64,000 bases of DNA from Cristatella mucedo (lineage: Eukaryota; Bryozoa; Phylactolaemata; Cristatellidae): NCBI GenBank assembly GCA_009760855.2, contig WPIO01000110.1:505501-569500 (forward strand). Direction: 5' to 3'. Shown here in pieces: positions 22,835 through 34,020 of the stretch. The notes beneath the pieces were generated by a model, which saw nothing but the letters and a program-made list of their open reading frames with translations, searched no databases and was not told the origin of the DNA. The position numbers and the translations under genes were made by a program. Every line of letters starts with the position of its first letter. Positions within the stretch are counted from its first letter, which is position 1.

Positions 22835-23670
22835 TGTAACCGCATAGAGAAGGTCGTCCACCGGTTCTCTACCGGTAGACTGTGCTATGCATTGCTGCGG
22901 TGCGTTTAAAACACAGGCGGCCACAACTGGGTGCCGAAAGCAACAGTTTATTGTGGGCCTGTTAGTAGTGGTTACGTGACGACCCAAGCGCTTTACGCGG
23001 CGGGAACCGGACCGACGGAGTTAACTGAGTGAACTCCTGAAGCCCGACTATAATAAACTATCCTATGAGCGAGTCGCTAGCGATTGTCCCAACCCCGAAG
23101 GCGAGCCGCTACAGCACCCCAAGATACGAGCAGCTAACTGACTAGCCGGCATAACACAACTGCAGTCTAAGTTGCACTTAGCTGTCCGTCGCCGTAGGTT
23201 CGTCTCTCGTGCTCTCGAAGCGTAGTCTCGCATCGACTACCGAAGCTGCAGCCGTGCACTCGCGGCCTAGTCTCTGCTCGACTACCCAAGCTGTCACCGT
23301 GAGCTCTGTCACTCGTCTCATTATATTCTCTATCCTCTAAACTCCTGACCTCGCACGGGTAGCTACTATTTTCACTTCAGCATATTAGTCGGTTTGCATC
23401 CTGACCACAACGTCTGCACCAGGCTTCATTCTAACTTTAGCGGGTAGACCAGGAGCCGGGCCTGCACTAGTTGTTCAAGTCGAACCCGCGACAACCCAAG
23501 ACAACCAAATTAGTCGCTCCATCTCCTAACCGCATCGCCTGCATAAAGCTCCATTCTAACCTGAGCTTGGTGAGTCAGGAGCTGGGTCTGTACTAGGTGC
23601 CCTATTCACCCCCCCCCCCTCCTAAGGCAAGGGCTCCCATCGCGGCTAAGCTGAGGGCTGCACCAGTGCA
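22835..23670. mobile_element. Solo LTR, 836 bp
   Basis: Begins TGTAACCGCA, ends CACCAGTGCA and is flanked by AAGA on both sides (22831-22834 and 23671-23674), a 4-bp target-site duplication. Copy E has the uninterrupted site at about 59639-59658 (GGCATAAAGAGATACTTGGG). Inside are TATAATAAACT near 23050 (polyadenylation-like), a CCCC run near 23610, and two related 115-120-bp stretches (about 23390-23505 and 23506-23620). No ORF. Its parent element is not in the window. Confidence 0.8.
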
Positions 23671-24858
23671 AAGAGATGCTTGGGCAAGAGCGACTCTATA
23701 CAGTCACTGCTGAGGTAAGATCAGCAGGGCCATCCAGCTACGTACGAAGTTGGGGTCCTCGAGGGCACTAAAGACAGCCACGTCTTCAGTCGGAGGCAGT
23801 CATGGCTAAACGCAAACACGGTACAGCGACGAAGAACTGCAGACGCGCCTACTTCACTTAGCTTTTTCAGTTTCCTGAGCCCAGCTATCGGGGATCCTCC
23901 AAGATTCCTTTCTCTTCGGGTGACGGCCGTTTCGCCGTCATGAAAGGTTTCAGAGCTGGGCATGGCTTCAGTTAAAAGTTGTCTTTTTAATTACTGCGTA
24001 CTAGCAGCAAATCTGACCGTGGTGCTGCGATTAGCTCTAAAACCAGAATATAACTAAGTTGCAAGGTTTGTTGCTAAGATATAATAGTTATACTGGCCCA
24101 CAACCACTTTCGGTGGTTTATTTAATTGGGTCATCACGAGGTGAGTTAATACACCCGGCTGTCGATTTCTTGCGAACCAAACTACAAATTAATTACAGCT
24201 GCAATGCCCTCAATTATGAACTGATAGTTTGAACGGCTGATCGGCGAATGCAAACTATTACTTCCGCCGCTTGATATGTACTGTGGGCCACTCGTGAAAG
24301 TAGCTGCCATTAGCCGAAATGAGCATGACGATTTTTGATCATTTACGAATGAGACTATCGCATTAATTATGACCTGATCGTTATAAAGGACGCGGGCTTA
24401 AATAGTTAGATTTTAATTAAAGACTTGGGCGAAAAAGGACGGACCATTAAGGAAGTATCGTAGCTTAGATCTGTGAATACTTGTTTAAATCGTGACCTTC
24501 AAATGAAGGTGCTGCAAATATGTAACTTGTAGTCACTGGATTGGGTAAGATTAGATTATGTCCACTAAGATAGATAGATGCATATACTTTCACGAATCGG
24601 AGGTGCTAGTATAAAGTAAACCGTTAGTCAATGTGATTTCCTTCGGCATTCGCTGCTCGCCGCTCACCACCGGCTGCTTGTTTTGCTTACGTGGCCGATA
24701 GGCTCATGCAAGTTGTTGAGCTGCCGTTCGGGATAGCCCATTCGGCGAGGCTGCAAGCTCGGCCTACGTTAATAGCACTATTACAATCAATCGTGAAAAA
24801 AATTTCTGCAGCATACTTTCTCTGCAGCTAATGTTAAGACGGTTTGTATTTAAGTGCA

Positions 24859-24880
24859 TTATTATTATTATTATTATTAC
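24859..24880. repeat. (ATT)n microsatellite
   Basis: Seven consecutive ATT/TTA repeats. Confidence 0.9.
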
Positions 24881-26008
24881 TGAACGTGGACGTGGTGCCT
24901 TTGGCGACGGTACCTTTTAACGTTTCACTGATTGGCAACCATTAGATCGTGCTCTCTGAGCAGCAAACGTAAAATGCCTAGAAAGAGATTGAGTTCTGTG
25001 AGTGCACTCTATCAAATACATTATTGTTATAATTAATATCTTTACGCTTCTGTAAGAATGGAGGTGCTATATTAATTTAGTTGTTTATCTGAGCCCTGAC
25101 TCTACACTTTACTAGGCTGCAGAAAAGCCAATATTGTAATGAGAATTCTTATATTTACGGTGTTCTATTGACAGATTGCACATCATGACCAGATGCAGTC
25201 GAAAAGCCCGGGCTATCAGACACTAAGCGTATATTTGGTCAATATCACATATGTCAGAACTGTCACACTGCAATGCTTCTGACGTACGTGCACTGGCTCC
25301 TTATACAGCGACATAGTACTTTGAAGCACATCGAAGTGAGTTAAGTTATGAGTGAGAGTAGTACGATGCCTAACCTGATTAAGCATACATTCTTATATTT
25401 GGATTGAATTCCCAGGATGACGAGAGCTATAAAGTGACCTGACAGAAAATTAATTGTAATATATGTGCTTCTGTAGCACTACCAAGCCACTTTGAATTAC
25501 TAGATAGAGATTTTTCCAGCGCAATTCAGAATACAGTATTTTGTAGGATTCCACAGAGATTGTGTAGCACGTACATGTCTGAATGTCCGTCTGTCGCTAT
25601 GCATATCCGCACAGACTACGAGCTGATTCGCTGATGAGCTGTTGTATCTTCGAAGGCAGAAGCACATTCGACGTACAATCATTAGCTTCCAAGGTGTGAA
25701 ATTCGGAGCCAGGATCACTACTGCAAGCTAATTGTTGCAGTCGAATCACTCCGAGTAGGCTAATAGGAGCATCTGATATTTTTTAGAAATGTGTAGCAAG
25801 ACCGTCTGTTCTTGCAGTTCTTAAACGAAAGAAAATGTGGCCTGTTGGACACTCCTGAATGTAGAACTTGAATAGTTGTGGAACTGCATTAAAGAATAGT
25901 GACCGCGATCCATTGACGTAGCAACGGTACACCGTCGCTCTGTCATATCTTGCAGTTGATATCTTCTTCTCGCCCTCCATAAGCCTTGCCACGGCTTGGT
26001 ATCTAGAT

Positions 26009-26246
26009 ATGAGTTCAAAGAAAAACGAAAAAACGATTGCAAATGGACCTGCAAGCCGTTCAGGAATGCTCAGTGCGCAACATCAACATCATCTTATTGG
26101 CTGTCACGAAGGCCCGGTCGGCTACACCGGCTGTGGCCGTGGTTAATCTGCCACAAAAGCTGACCTTTCGGCCCCACCGTTGCTCTTGTCTGCTCCACGA
26201 TCACGACCCGTCGCTCAACGAAGCCGCCGAGCTGGAAAATGCCTGC
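26009..26246 (+). pseudogene. Cysteine-rich ORF remnant, copy B, 5' part
   Basis: The ATG at 26009 opens MSSKK...ANGPASRS, aligned with MDSKR...ASGPASRP of copy D and MSSRR...ASGP of copy E. Further on, another frame gives LLHDHDPSLNEAAELE against LLHDRDPMLSEAAEP. The frame is then cut by the LTR element at 26252; the 3' part lies at 30636-30710. Confidence 0.65.
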
Positions 26247-26251
26247 CCCTG

Positions 26252-26576
26252 TGTGGTCTGAGTATATGCAGGCCGGTACTGCTCCTTTCGTAAACAGCTG
26301 TTAGGAGCATCGCCGGCGGTGCAAAGCTGTGGTCTACCTGTGGTGTGGCTTGGACAGGCCGGTAACCACAGTCAGATGGTGGATTCACCATCGGGGTCGG
26401 CCACAGCACAGCTGTTGGCGAGGAGAGGGGATTCAAGCGGGAGAGAGGGGCGAGTGAAGTAGTGCTCCCTCTGCTCTGTAGTAGAATAAACTGTTGGTGT
26501 TGGTTCTGTGAGGGCGTTCTTCGTGCAAGGCGTTCTTCGTGCAAGGCATTCTTCGTGCAAGGCGCATCGAAGCACA
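26252..26576 (+). repeat. 5' LTR
   Basis: Starts TGTGGTCTGAG, ends CGAAGCACA. Has AGAATAAACT (about 26483) as a polyadenylation-like signal and three 16-bp repeats GGCGTTCTTCGTGCAA at 26513-26560, against two in the 3' LTR. Confidence 0.9.
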
Positions 26577-26590
26577 AGCTATTTCGTGGG

Positions 26591-27817
26591 ATGGAGTCGA
26601 TGGCATCAATGGTAATGCTAGGCAAAATCGCACCTTATGACGGAAAAACGGACTTCGTCGCGTGGGTACGTCGACTGGACTCTGTGGCCAAGACGAACAA
26701 GGTTAAAGATGACGATCTTGCCGTACCCATGCCCTTGTATTTAACTGGCGGAGCTTTTGCCGTCTATCAAGGGCTGGTGGACAGTGATAAAAGTGACTAT
26801 ACGAAGGTGAAACGCACACTCAGCGCCGCGTTTTTGCCCGATTGCTTCCGCACGTACGACGAGCAATCGAGCAGAAAACTTCGCGAGGGTAAGTCACCAG
26901 ACGTCTACTTGGCCGACCTTGTTCGCTTGGCGTCCATTGTCTTTGCTGCTCAAGTGGGAGCACCTGTGTATCCCCCGGAGTCTTTGCTGAAGTGTGCATT
27001 TGTGTCGGGCCTACCCGGTGACGTAAAGCGGCAACTTCGAGCAGCGTGCTCGCTTACCAAAGCTGATTTGCCCGTGCTGGTTGAAATGTTGAGAAACTGT
27101 GTCTCGTCAAGTGAGGCATGTCTCGCCGCCGGCTGTTTCGAAGATCGACGCGCTCAGACCCGTGGCGTCGTGGTACAGTCTAGGCCGGAATCGCAAAGGC
27201 GATACACCGACTGGCCTTTTCCCAGCGCGCCACACATGCGACTTTGCTGGATCTGCTGCGATCCGAATCATCTAGCTGCTGCGTGTGGTAAAAAGTTCGA
27301 CGATAAAAAACGACTAAGGGGAACCGCCAACACCTGTGCCAGCGTGTTCCCCTTGACTTCGAGGCGACTTGCCTTCGTTGGCGTAATGTTGAATGACCAG
27401 CTCGCTACTGCACTTGTCGACACCGGCTGCTCCCGCACGGTGCTTGCATCAGTGCTGGCCTCCTCTCGTGATCTGCAGCCTGCGAGGGAGGGTATCTTGA
27501 TGATGAACGGTGACCGCACTCTCTGTACCTCTACGTGTAAGGTCAGTTTGTTAATTAAAGGAGAACCTCTGGAGTTTAATTGTTTGGTGACCGATCTAAT
27601 TGCTGTCTGGGACATCATCCTTAGGCGGCGTCCGGTGCACGGTGGTGAAGGCCAAGTTGACTTCGGTAATGAGGCTCCAGCCACCCGATGCATCCGCGGC
27701 GAAAGAAACAGTGTAACATGCCCTCGCTCTGCCCCGGCCACCGACGTCTCGCTCGTTGCAAAGGTCAGAAATTCGAGCGAGTTTACAGTCTCCGACAAAG
27801 ATTCTACTGCCGTATAA
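26591..27817 (+). CDS. gag: gag-protease polyprotein of the LTR retrotransposon
   Basis: Open for 408 codons. The ATG at 26591 (MESMASM) is chosen because it lies 14 bases after the LTR and has a counterpart (MEPM) in the minus-strand element; the frame extends upstream only into LTR sequence. The N-terminal half is capsid-like (APYDGKTDFVAWVRRLD near the start, then LPGDVKRQLRAAC). A CCHC zinc knuckle lies at residues 219-232 (C-x2-C-x4-H-x4-C). An aspartic protease follows, with its catalytic triad ALVDTGCSRTVL at about 274-285 (DTG at 277-279) and a degenerate LIAVWDIIL strand. Its product would form the particle core and cleave the polyprotein in cytoplasm. The stop at 27815-27817 separates it from pol, whose start is frameshifted. 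Confidence 0.88.
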   Translation: MESMASMVMLGKIAPYDGKTDFVAWVRRLDSVAKTNKVKDDDLAVPMPLYLTGGAFAVYQGLVDSDKSDYTKVKRTLSAAFLPDCFRTYDEQSSRKLREGKSPDVYLADLVRLASIVFAAQVGAPVYPPESLLKCAFVSGLPGDVKRQLRAACSLTKADLPVLVEMLRNCVSSSEACLAAGCFEDRRAQTRGVVVQSRPESQRRYTDWPFPSAPHMRLCWICCDPNHLAAACGKKFDDKKRLRGTANTCASVFPLTSRRLAFVGVMLNDQLATALVDTGCSRTVLASVLASSRDLQPAREGILMMNGDRTLCTSTCKVSLLIKGEPLEFNCLVTDLIAVWDIILRRRPVHGGEGQVDFGNEAPATRCIRGERNSVTCPRSAPATDVSLVAKVRNSSEFTVSDKDSTAV

Positions 27818-27879
27818 CATGATGGCGCGTGGCACGTGTGCTGGAACTAGAAAGAAGGAGTACAGGCCCCCTTGCTGCA

Positions 27880-30108
27880 GAACCGCGTGTCCTCATATTG
27901 CATACCGGCTGAGGTAGAAGCAGAATATGAACGGGAAGCGGAGGACCAGATAAAGCGTGGTTGGCTTCAACCTTCTCACGGGATTGCAGTGGGCTGATTC
28001 CCTTGATGGCAGTGGTCCAAAGCAGCAAAGGGAAAGTGAGGCCCGTCCTCGACTATGGTGAGCTCAACCAGTTTGTGTCAAGCCACACGGCTGAAGGGGA
28101 CGTGTGCAGTAAGAAGCTTCTTGCATGGCGGCGAATGGGACGAAACGTAAGTGTCGTGGACCTGCATAAGGCCTATTTGCAAATTCACATAGAACCATCA
28201 TTGTGGAAGTACCAGGTGGTTGGATTTCATGGCCGCCGATACTGTCTGACCCGCCTGGATTGCGGACTTAATGTGGCAGCAACAATAATGACTGTTATCT
28301 TAAATAAAGCGCTGTCTATGGATGAGTGGGTCAGATCCGGCAAGGATTCGTATGTTGACGATATTTTGGAGAACTATGATATCGTCTCAAGCGACCGTGT
28401 GATCGAGCTTCTCCGCGAGTACGGACTTGAAGCAAAACCACCTGAAAAGTTAGAGTGTGGTCGTTTCCTAGGCCTCGGCATTGACAGCAAACGCAACGAG
28501 CTCGTATGGCGCCGAGATAATGCCATATGCTCCGTACAGTCAGTACTGACGCGGCGAGAATTATTTTGTTGGTGTGGGCAACTCGTCGGGCATTTTCCGG
28601 TAGCCGGCTGGCTGCGACCCGCTTGCAGTTTCCACAAACGTTTAGTCAGCGATCAGGACTGGGACAGCAAAGTGCCGAGTGAGGTTCTGGAAATTACTCA
28701 CGACGTCCATCGCAGGGTGCTAGCTTCTGGTCCGATGACTGGCGCCTGGCAGGTATCCAATGTCGTCAGTGGAAACATGTGGTGCAATGCGAGCAGCATC
28801 TCTATTGGAACGTGCCTTGAGATTGACGGTAAAGTGGTTGAGGATGCCTCGTGGCTTCGAAAGCCGGACGATACTTCGCATATAAACACTGCCGAGCTAG
28901 AAGCCGTCATCGAATGCCTTAACATCGCTATTGCATGGGGACTTCAGAAAGTCCAAATCGTGACTGGTTCGACTTCGGTGTTTAGTTGGCTGAAGTCATT
29001 GATCGATAGGGATAAACCCGTAAGGACTCGCGGCATGGGAGAGACGATAATTGGACGACGATTGGGCCTACTCCGAGATATTATAACGGAGTGCCATCTG
29101 GAGACGACTGTAAGCCTAGTAAGGCCGCTGGAGAACAAAGCGGACCAGCTGACGCGAGTAACCCAAAGGTGGTTGAAGTTCACGACTTGCTCTACCGGTG
29201 CCGTCGCTCCTGAGGTCAGTTTGGCGGCTCCCAATATCGACCTTAAGCAATTACACAATTTGCACCACCTGGGCGTTGACAGGACGCTATACCTGGCGAG
29301 GCTATGTCACCCTAATGCGAGCATCCGCAGAACCGATGTAGAACGAATTGTTCGTTCCTGTCTTCTCTGCAGATCAGTGGATCCGTCGCCGATTTCATGG
29401 CAGCGAGGCAGTCTAGACGTCACCATACCCTGGTCTTGTCTTGCGATCGATGTCACACACTACCACGATGAGAAATATCTGACGTTGGTGGATTGTGGGC
29501 CCAGCAGATTTACGCTATGGCGGCGCATTCCTATCGAAGAGGTGCACTTTATTACCAGAGTTGCTGGAGCCAATCTTTCGAGAGAGAGGCCCACCTACAC
29601 AGCTTCTGATGGACAACAGCGCCTCGCTCCCATCTGAGACAGTTCGGCGTCTCTGCGAACGCTGGGGCATTGAGACCATCTACTGGTGTGCTTACCGACC
29701 GGAAGGCAACGGCATAGTCGAATGCATGCATCGGACTATCAACGGCATGGCAGCTCGCAGCGGCAGAGGAGTACTAAATATGGTGTACTAGTACGATTCG
29801 GCACCGAATAAAGGGATAATGGGTGAAACTGTGCCTCACAGGCGGTTATTTACACATGAATGGCGGTTCCCACTCAGCAGAAGACACAGCACTGCAATGC
29901 CCAATCAGCCATTAACTACACAGCGGGCCGAAGGGTTTTTGTAAAACCAGCCGATGCACGGTGTACATCAGAATGGCCGGAAGGGATTGTAACCTCGGGG
30001 ACTCACTGCCTTGGTGTGGAGGTGAACGGAATCCGAAGACATGTGTCGGACGTCAATCTAGTTCCGGACGCTGAGCCAGTATTACCGGCTCAGCTGCCAG
30101 CACCCTAA
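27880..30108 (+). pseudogene. pol: pol (RT, RNase H, integrase), frameshifted
   Basis: The RT begins in one frame (IPAEVEAEYEREAEDQIKRG, about 27900-27960), then shifts near 27990 to the frame open from 27961 to 29637. There: VRPVLDYGELNQF, VVDLHKAYLQI, and the YVDD box at 28351. RNase H follows, with changed active-site residues: WCNASS where Asp is expected (Asn at 28786) and VTGSTSV where TDS is expected (Gly at 28966). The integrase zinc region (HHLGVDRTLYLAR...C-x2-C) is at about 29260-29370 and LAIDVTHY at about 29440. A frameshift near 29535 moves the rest to another frame with LLMDNSAS and NGIVECMHRTI, completing the DDE triad. Stops at about 29790 and 29935 precede the C-terminal part (VFVKPADARCTSEWPEG, VEVNGIRRHV). 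Confidence 0.9.
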
Positions 30109-30324
30109 CAGATAAGAGGCGAAGATGATGAGTATGATGGAACAGAGGAAATGGGGCGGCCACCAGCTTCACATGCGGTCGGAAATGCAGCACCCTCGTT
30201 GGTTCTCCGCCTACGTCACGGACTGATCTGTACGTCAGGGGAACAGAGAGCCTGTTTAAACGATGGTACAGTGCAGCTACTTGCATTGCAGCTAAAAACT
30301 TGTGACTTTAAGGTCAAGGGAGCG

Positions 30325-30630
30325 CGTGGTCTGAGTATATGCAGGCCAGTACCGCTCCTTTCGTAAACAGCTGTTAGGAGCATCACAGGCAGTGCAAAGC
30401 TGTGGTCCGCCTGTGGTGGCTTGGACAGGCCGGTAACCACAGTCAGATGGTGGATTCACCATCGGGGTCGGCCACAGCACAGCTGTGGGCGAGGAGAGGC
30501 ATTCAAGCTGGAAAGAGGGGCGAGTGAAGTAGTGATCCCTCTGCTCTGCAATAGAATAAACTGTTGGTGTTGGTTCTGTGCTGGCGTTCTTCATGCAAGG
30601 CGTTCTTCGTGCAAGTCGAATCGAAGCACA
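30325..30630 (+). repeat. 3' LTR
   Basis: Aligned with the 5' LTR throughout. It begins CGTGGTCTGAG (the first T changed to C) and ends CGAAGCACA. It has two 16-bp terminal repeats. Confidence 0.9.
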
Positions 30631-30635
30631 CCCTG

Positions 30636-30710
30636 ACGGACCCGTCAGTTGGGAGTCGCAAGGCTGTGTGTATTGTTTTAGAGTCGGTGCACTGGGCTAC
30701 TGTGCATGCA
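30636..30710 (+). pseudogene. Cysteine-rich ORF remnant, copy B, 3' part
   Basis: Encodes GPVSWESQGCVYCFRVGALG followed by YCAC, aligned with EPISCQSHGGGYCFCIGAPG and YCAC. Cut off by a family 1 SINE at 30711. Together with 26009-26246 it shows that two retroelements landed in one ORF copy. Confidence 0.75.
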
Positions 30711-30885
30711 TGGTGAGCCGTGATGGCACACTAGGTAAGGCGGTTGCTTATACGACCTCGGTTCCGAGGTCGTGGGTTCGATTCCTGCGGTGGGCGATTA
30801 TTTATCACCAATGGAAGCGGTGGTGATAGCCCTAAAAAGGCTCTTCTGTCGCTATACAAAAAGAGGCTGTTTAATCAGCTAGGAT
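30711..30885 (+). mobile_element. SINE family 1, most complete copy
   Basis: Full head TGGTGAGCCGTGATGGCACA, A-box-like TAGGTAAGGCGG, arm GACCTCGGTTCCGAGGTC, B box GGGTTCGATTCC, then TGCGGTGGGCGATTATTTAT, GCGGTGGTGATAGCC, tail CTATACAAAAAGAGGCTG ending TTTAATCAGCTAGGAT. Flanks GCATGCA and GCATCAA may be an imperfect duplication. Confidence 0.88.
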
Positions 30886-31509
30886 GCATCAATACTGAGG
30901 TCCACTGATACTGCTGGCCAAAGCCTGGCAAGGCCGCTATGGTTGAGCGGCAATGGTAGTTCAATAATCGTCTGGTAATACCCTGTAGCTTCGTGCCGGC
31001 TAAGACTCTGGTCGCATAGGAGCACTTTGCCGACCAGTTCCGATCTAGGATGCTTAGACGTAAGAGGGGCGAAACCCACTGAGCCTGAGTCTGAGCATGA
31101 GCCATCGCACGGTCGTTCAAACGGCTGAAGTCGATCACTGGTGCACACGATTTGACTTTGGCGTTTTTAGTAATCAGCCTAAGACAGCTACGGCGGCGTC
31201 AGCAGCTTTAGAGAATGCGTTTCACTCCTTTTCAATACAAGTTGAGCTGATAACGGTGACGTTGCGTCGGCAGATGATTTTCCCTCGGCTTGAATCTAGA
31301 GCTGCGAATTCAAGCTAGACGAAGGATTTGCTTTTTGATATAAAGAAAAAAGCTCGCCAACGAGCTGCACATCTTTCTACATTGTCAGCATGGTGGACTG
31401 TGATTTGCTCTATCTACCCGCCTGCCAGAGCCAGTAGGTACGATTGTCTTATCCACCAAGTCATCTGACGCTCTGACGGCATGCAAATGACGAAAAGGAA
31501 ACACCGAAG

Positions 31510-34020
31510 GGGGTTATAAGGGTTCGACGAATTACCACAATTCTCCGCAATTCACTCTAACTAGGATTATTCGACCCGACATTAGCGTTGCCAAGCTCAG
31601 ATTTTGGGCTAATATTGTAAAGACACGTTTGATTCTATCTAACCACAAAATTTCGTGCCGCTGTGGGCAAGAGCACTTATGCAAATAGGCTTTAGCACCT
31701 GATGTCTGTACGGCAATCCACAGTAATCCACCACAATCCATTCTAGTTCCCTTCCAAACCACCACAAATCAGGTGCACATCAGATGCTTCGCAAAGTTTG
31801 GAGCATCAAACTGAGCTAAACACGTAGAATGCAAAGCCTGCAGACTTTCGCACACTTCGCTCGAGTTTTGGCGAAATTCACTGGAGCAGCGTTGCAGTGG
31901 CCCGAGCCCGAGTACTACAATCCACCGCAGTCTGCTGCAGTCCACCGCACAAAGAAAGAAATCCTGTTCGGAAAGCTCCTGCTTTTTATCGCATATGCCA
32001 GCACACTCCCTTCGGCAATTGCACTTAAGAAATTTATTTTGCATTTGCACTGCCGTTTTCGTGCAATGTGCTGCATTTGACTTAAGAAGCCCGAACCTAT
32101 ACATTAATCGACTTCAATCCACCGAATCCACCACCAAAAAAAGAGAAATAAATTGTGCCGAGCTCCACTAATTATTGCCTAGTAAAGTGCACCGTGTTGC
32201 ACACTAAAAGCTCTAATTATGATTGCACTCAGCTCTCGTCTGCGGTTATTGTGTACTCGCATACCTTCATTGCAATTGCCTTGACGATTCTGCGACAATG
32301 TCCTGCAATCGAATGCAATTGCGCGGCTAGCAGGTCAATCCACCACAATTTGAGATAAACAACCAGAATGAGTACATTTGAAGCTCTAATAGTGATTTGG
32401 TGCTGCTCTAACCTTGGGTGATTGTGTAATCACACAATTTCTATACAATCTTCACGACCATTCGAGAGCAATACTCTGCAATAGCCGGGGCCAAAACTAC
32501 AATCTACAGAAATCTGATGCAAAATGCCCTGAAATTGATTTAGAGATGCTCAAATTTTAAATTCGTGTTACAAAGTACACTGGTAAAAGTTAACTGCATC
32601 ATGTAATTCAATTTCGCGAGCCCGATCTGTGGCAAGGGTTGGCAATCTACGGCAACTTCTCGGGTCAAAGCACCAAGCCACTACAACCTCTGGCAGATTG
32701 ACCAACAATGCTGCAAGAAGTGCCAATTCTTATCACATTTCAAATTTCTTTGAGGTAAAAGTTAAATTCTAAGGCTTTCAAGCTGCTTTGTACGTTAATT
32801 GTCAACAATGCTCGGCTATCGAAAGCAATGGCTGGGACCACTACGGAAGTCTGTGGAAAATCGACGAGAAATCAGCTGCACCAAGTCCTAAATCTCATTC
32901 CACGTAACATCTTACTGTGTAGGCACATACTTTCGACCCGCTCTGATCGTTCAATCTCGGGTAATGTATGGCAATCGGCCGAATGGCACAGGCAAATACG
33001 GCAATCCATCGTGATCCGTCGCAAACCACCAGAAAGTGACTGGGCCGAGATCAAGTTTGTCTTACCTGTCACAGCGAACTGTGTTTAAAGTCCAAACACA
33101 TCATTTTAGCCAATCGCTCATGTACAACAGCGAGTAATGAATGGCAATCGACAGCAATGGTCCGTTACAATACTCCGATTCGAGGCACGTTGCAGAGAAA
33201 TTGGCATAGGGAAGCCCCAATTGTCATTAAATATAACTTTTCCCTGCTTCCAAATTGAAACCATGGCATTTTCAAGATGCTTTGCTCTTTAACTGCCACC
33301 GATGCACGGCAATGCACAGAAATTATCTAGACCGATAGCTCAATCTATGGAAAATTTAAAAGATTGGTTGCAATGAACTGTAATTCTCACTCCGCGAAAC
33401 ATGCACCTATTCGAGCTCAAAATTTTCATTAATCATGCCCACGACGATCGCTGGAAATGGCCCCCGGGTAAATGCACCAATCCATAACAGTGCTTTACAA
33501 ATGGAACGACAGTCACTAAGCGAAGCTCCAACTTGTCTTGCTTATTGCACTACACTGCATTCAAAGTGTCACCTCGTCCTTTTAAACTATCTAGAATGCC
33601 CAGTCAAGGGCAGTGTGCGGCAATTGACGGCATCTGCCCGGCATCTATCGCAATCTAATTCAACATAGCTGGAAATCGGTTGCTTGAATTTTAAATTAAT
33701 CTATCACACAATGCTCACTGTGCGCTCACATCATTCAGTAGTTTTATGCGTTCAATCGTGGATTCGATCGTGCAAGGCAATCAATGTCAATTGCCTCGGA
33801 CCATACAGCAATTTACGATTGTCTGTTACAATTACAAGCGAAGCTCTTCAGTGGAAGAAGATCCCACTTTTCTTGGGTATTACAGCACACTGCATCAAAA
33901 GTGCAGCCACGTCCCTTCAACCTATCGCGAACGTTCATTCGAGAGCAATGCATGGCAAATAACTGCTAGTGCGACTAGGACAAAGAAAAGCTTGCAGCTC
34001 ACAATCTGCTCTTCCAGTGA
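31510..34020. repeat. Degenerate satellite-like tandem repeats (about 150-200 bp)
   Basis: A motif related to CGGCAATCCACCGCAATCC recurs at about 31535, 31720, 31915, 32110, 32335, 32490, 32645, 32995, 33145, 33310, 33480, 33640 and 33790. Longer stretches between some occurrences also align, for example AAGCGAAGCTC...GCATTCAAAGTG near 33515 with AAGCGAAGCTC...GCATCAAAAGTG near 33838. Very diverged. No supported ORF. Confidence 0.5.

Larger units (their letters stand above)
26252..30630 (+). mobile_element. Gypsy-like (Ty3/mdg4) LTR retrotransposon
   Basis: A complete element of about 4.4 kb with 5' LTR 26252-26576 and 3' LTR 30325-30630. It is flanked by the 5-bp duplication CCCTG (26247-26251 and 30631-30635). 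Order: LTR, gag-protease ORF, RT, RNase H, integrase, purine-rich tract (AAGGTCAAGGGAG, about 30310-30322), LTR. The LTRs differ at roughly 6 percent of positions by eye, and pol has frameshifts and active-site changes, so it is dead but fairly recent. It inserted into the cysteine-rich ORF of unit copy B. No convincing tRNA primer-binding site was identified. Confidence 0.92.
24290..31330 (+). repeat. Long repeat unit, copy B (with nested LTR element and SINE)
   Basis: 24290-24420 matches 15090-15210. 24440-25500 matches 48800-49500 of copy E, which copy A lacks. 25660-25760 matches 40370-40450. 25860-26251 matches the region before and inside the cysteine-rich ORF. After the LTR element, 30636-30710 and 30890-31320 continue the same unit, for example GAAGTCGATCACTGGTGCAC against 22440. 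The most diverged copy. Confidence 0.75.

Noticed and set aside
30711-30885. A functional tRNA gene
   Set aside because: A and B boxes are tRNA-like, but the element has a long non-tRNA body and common tail and is repeated six times: a SINE.
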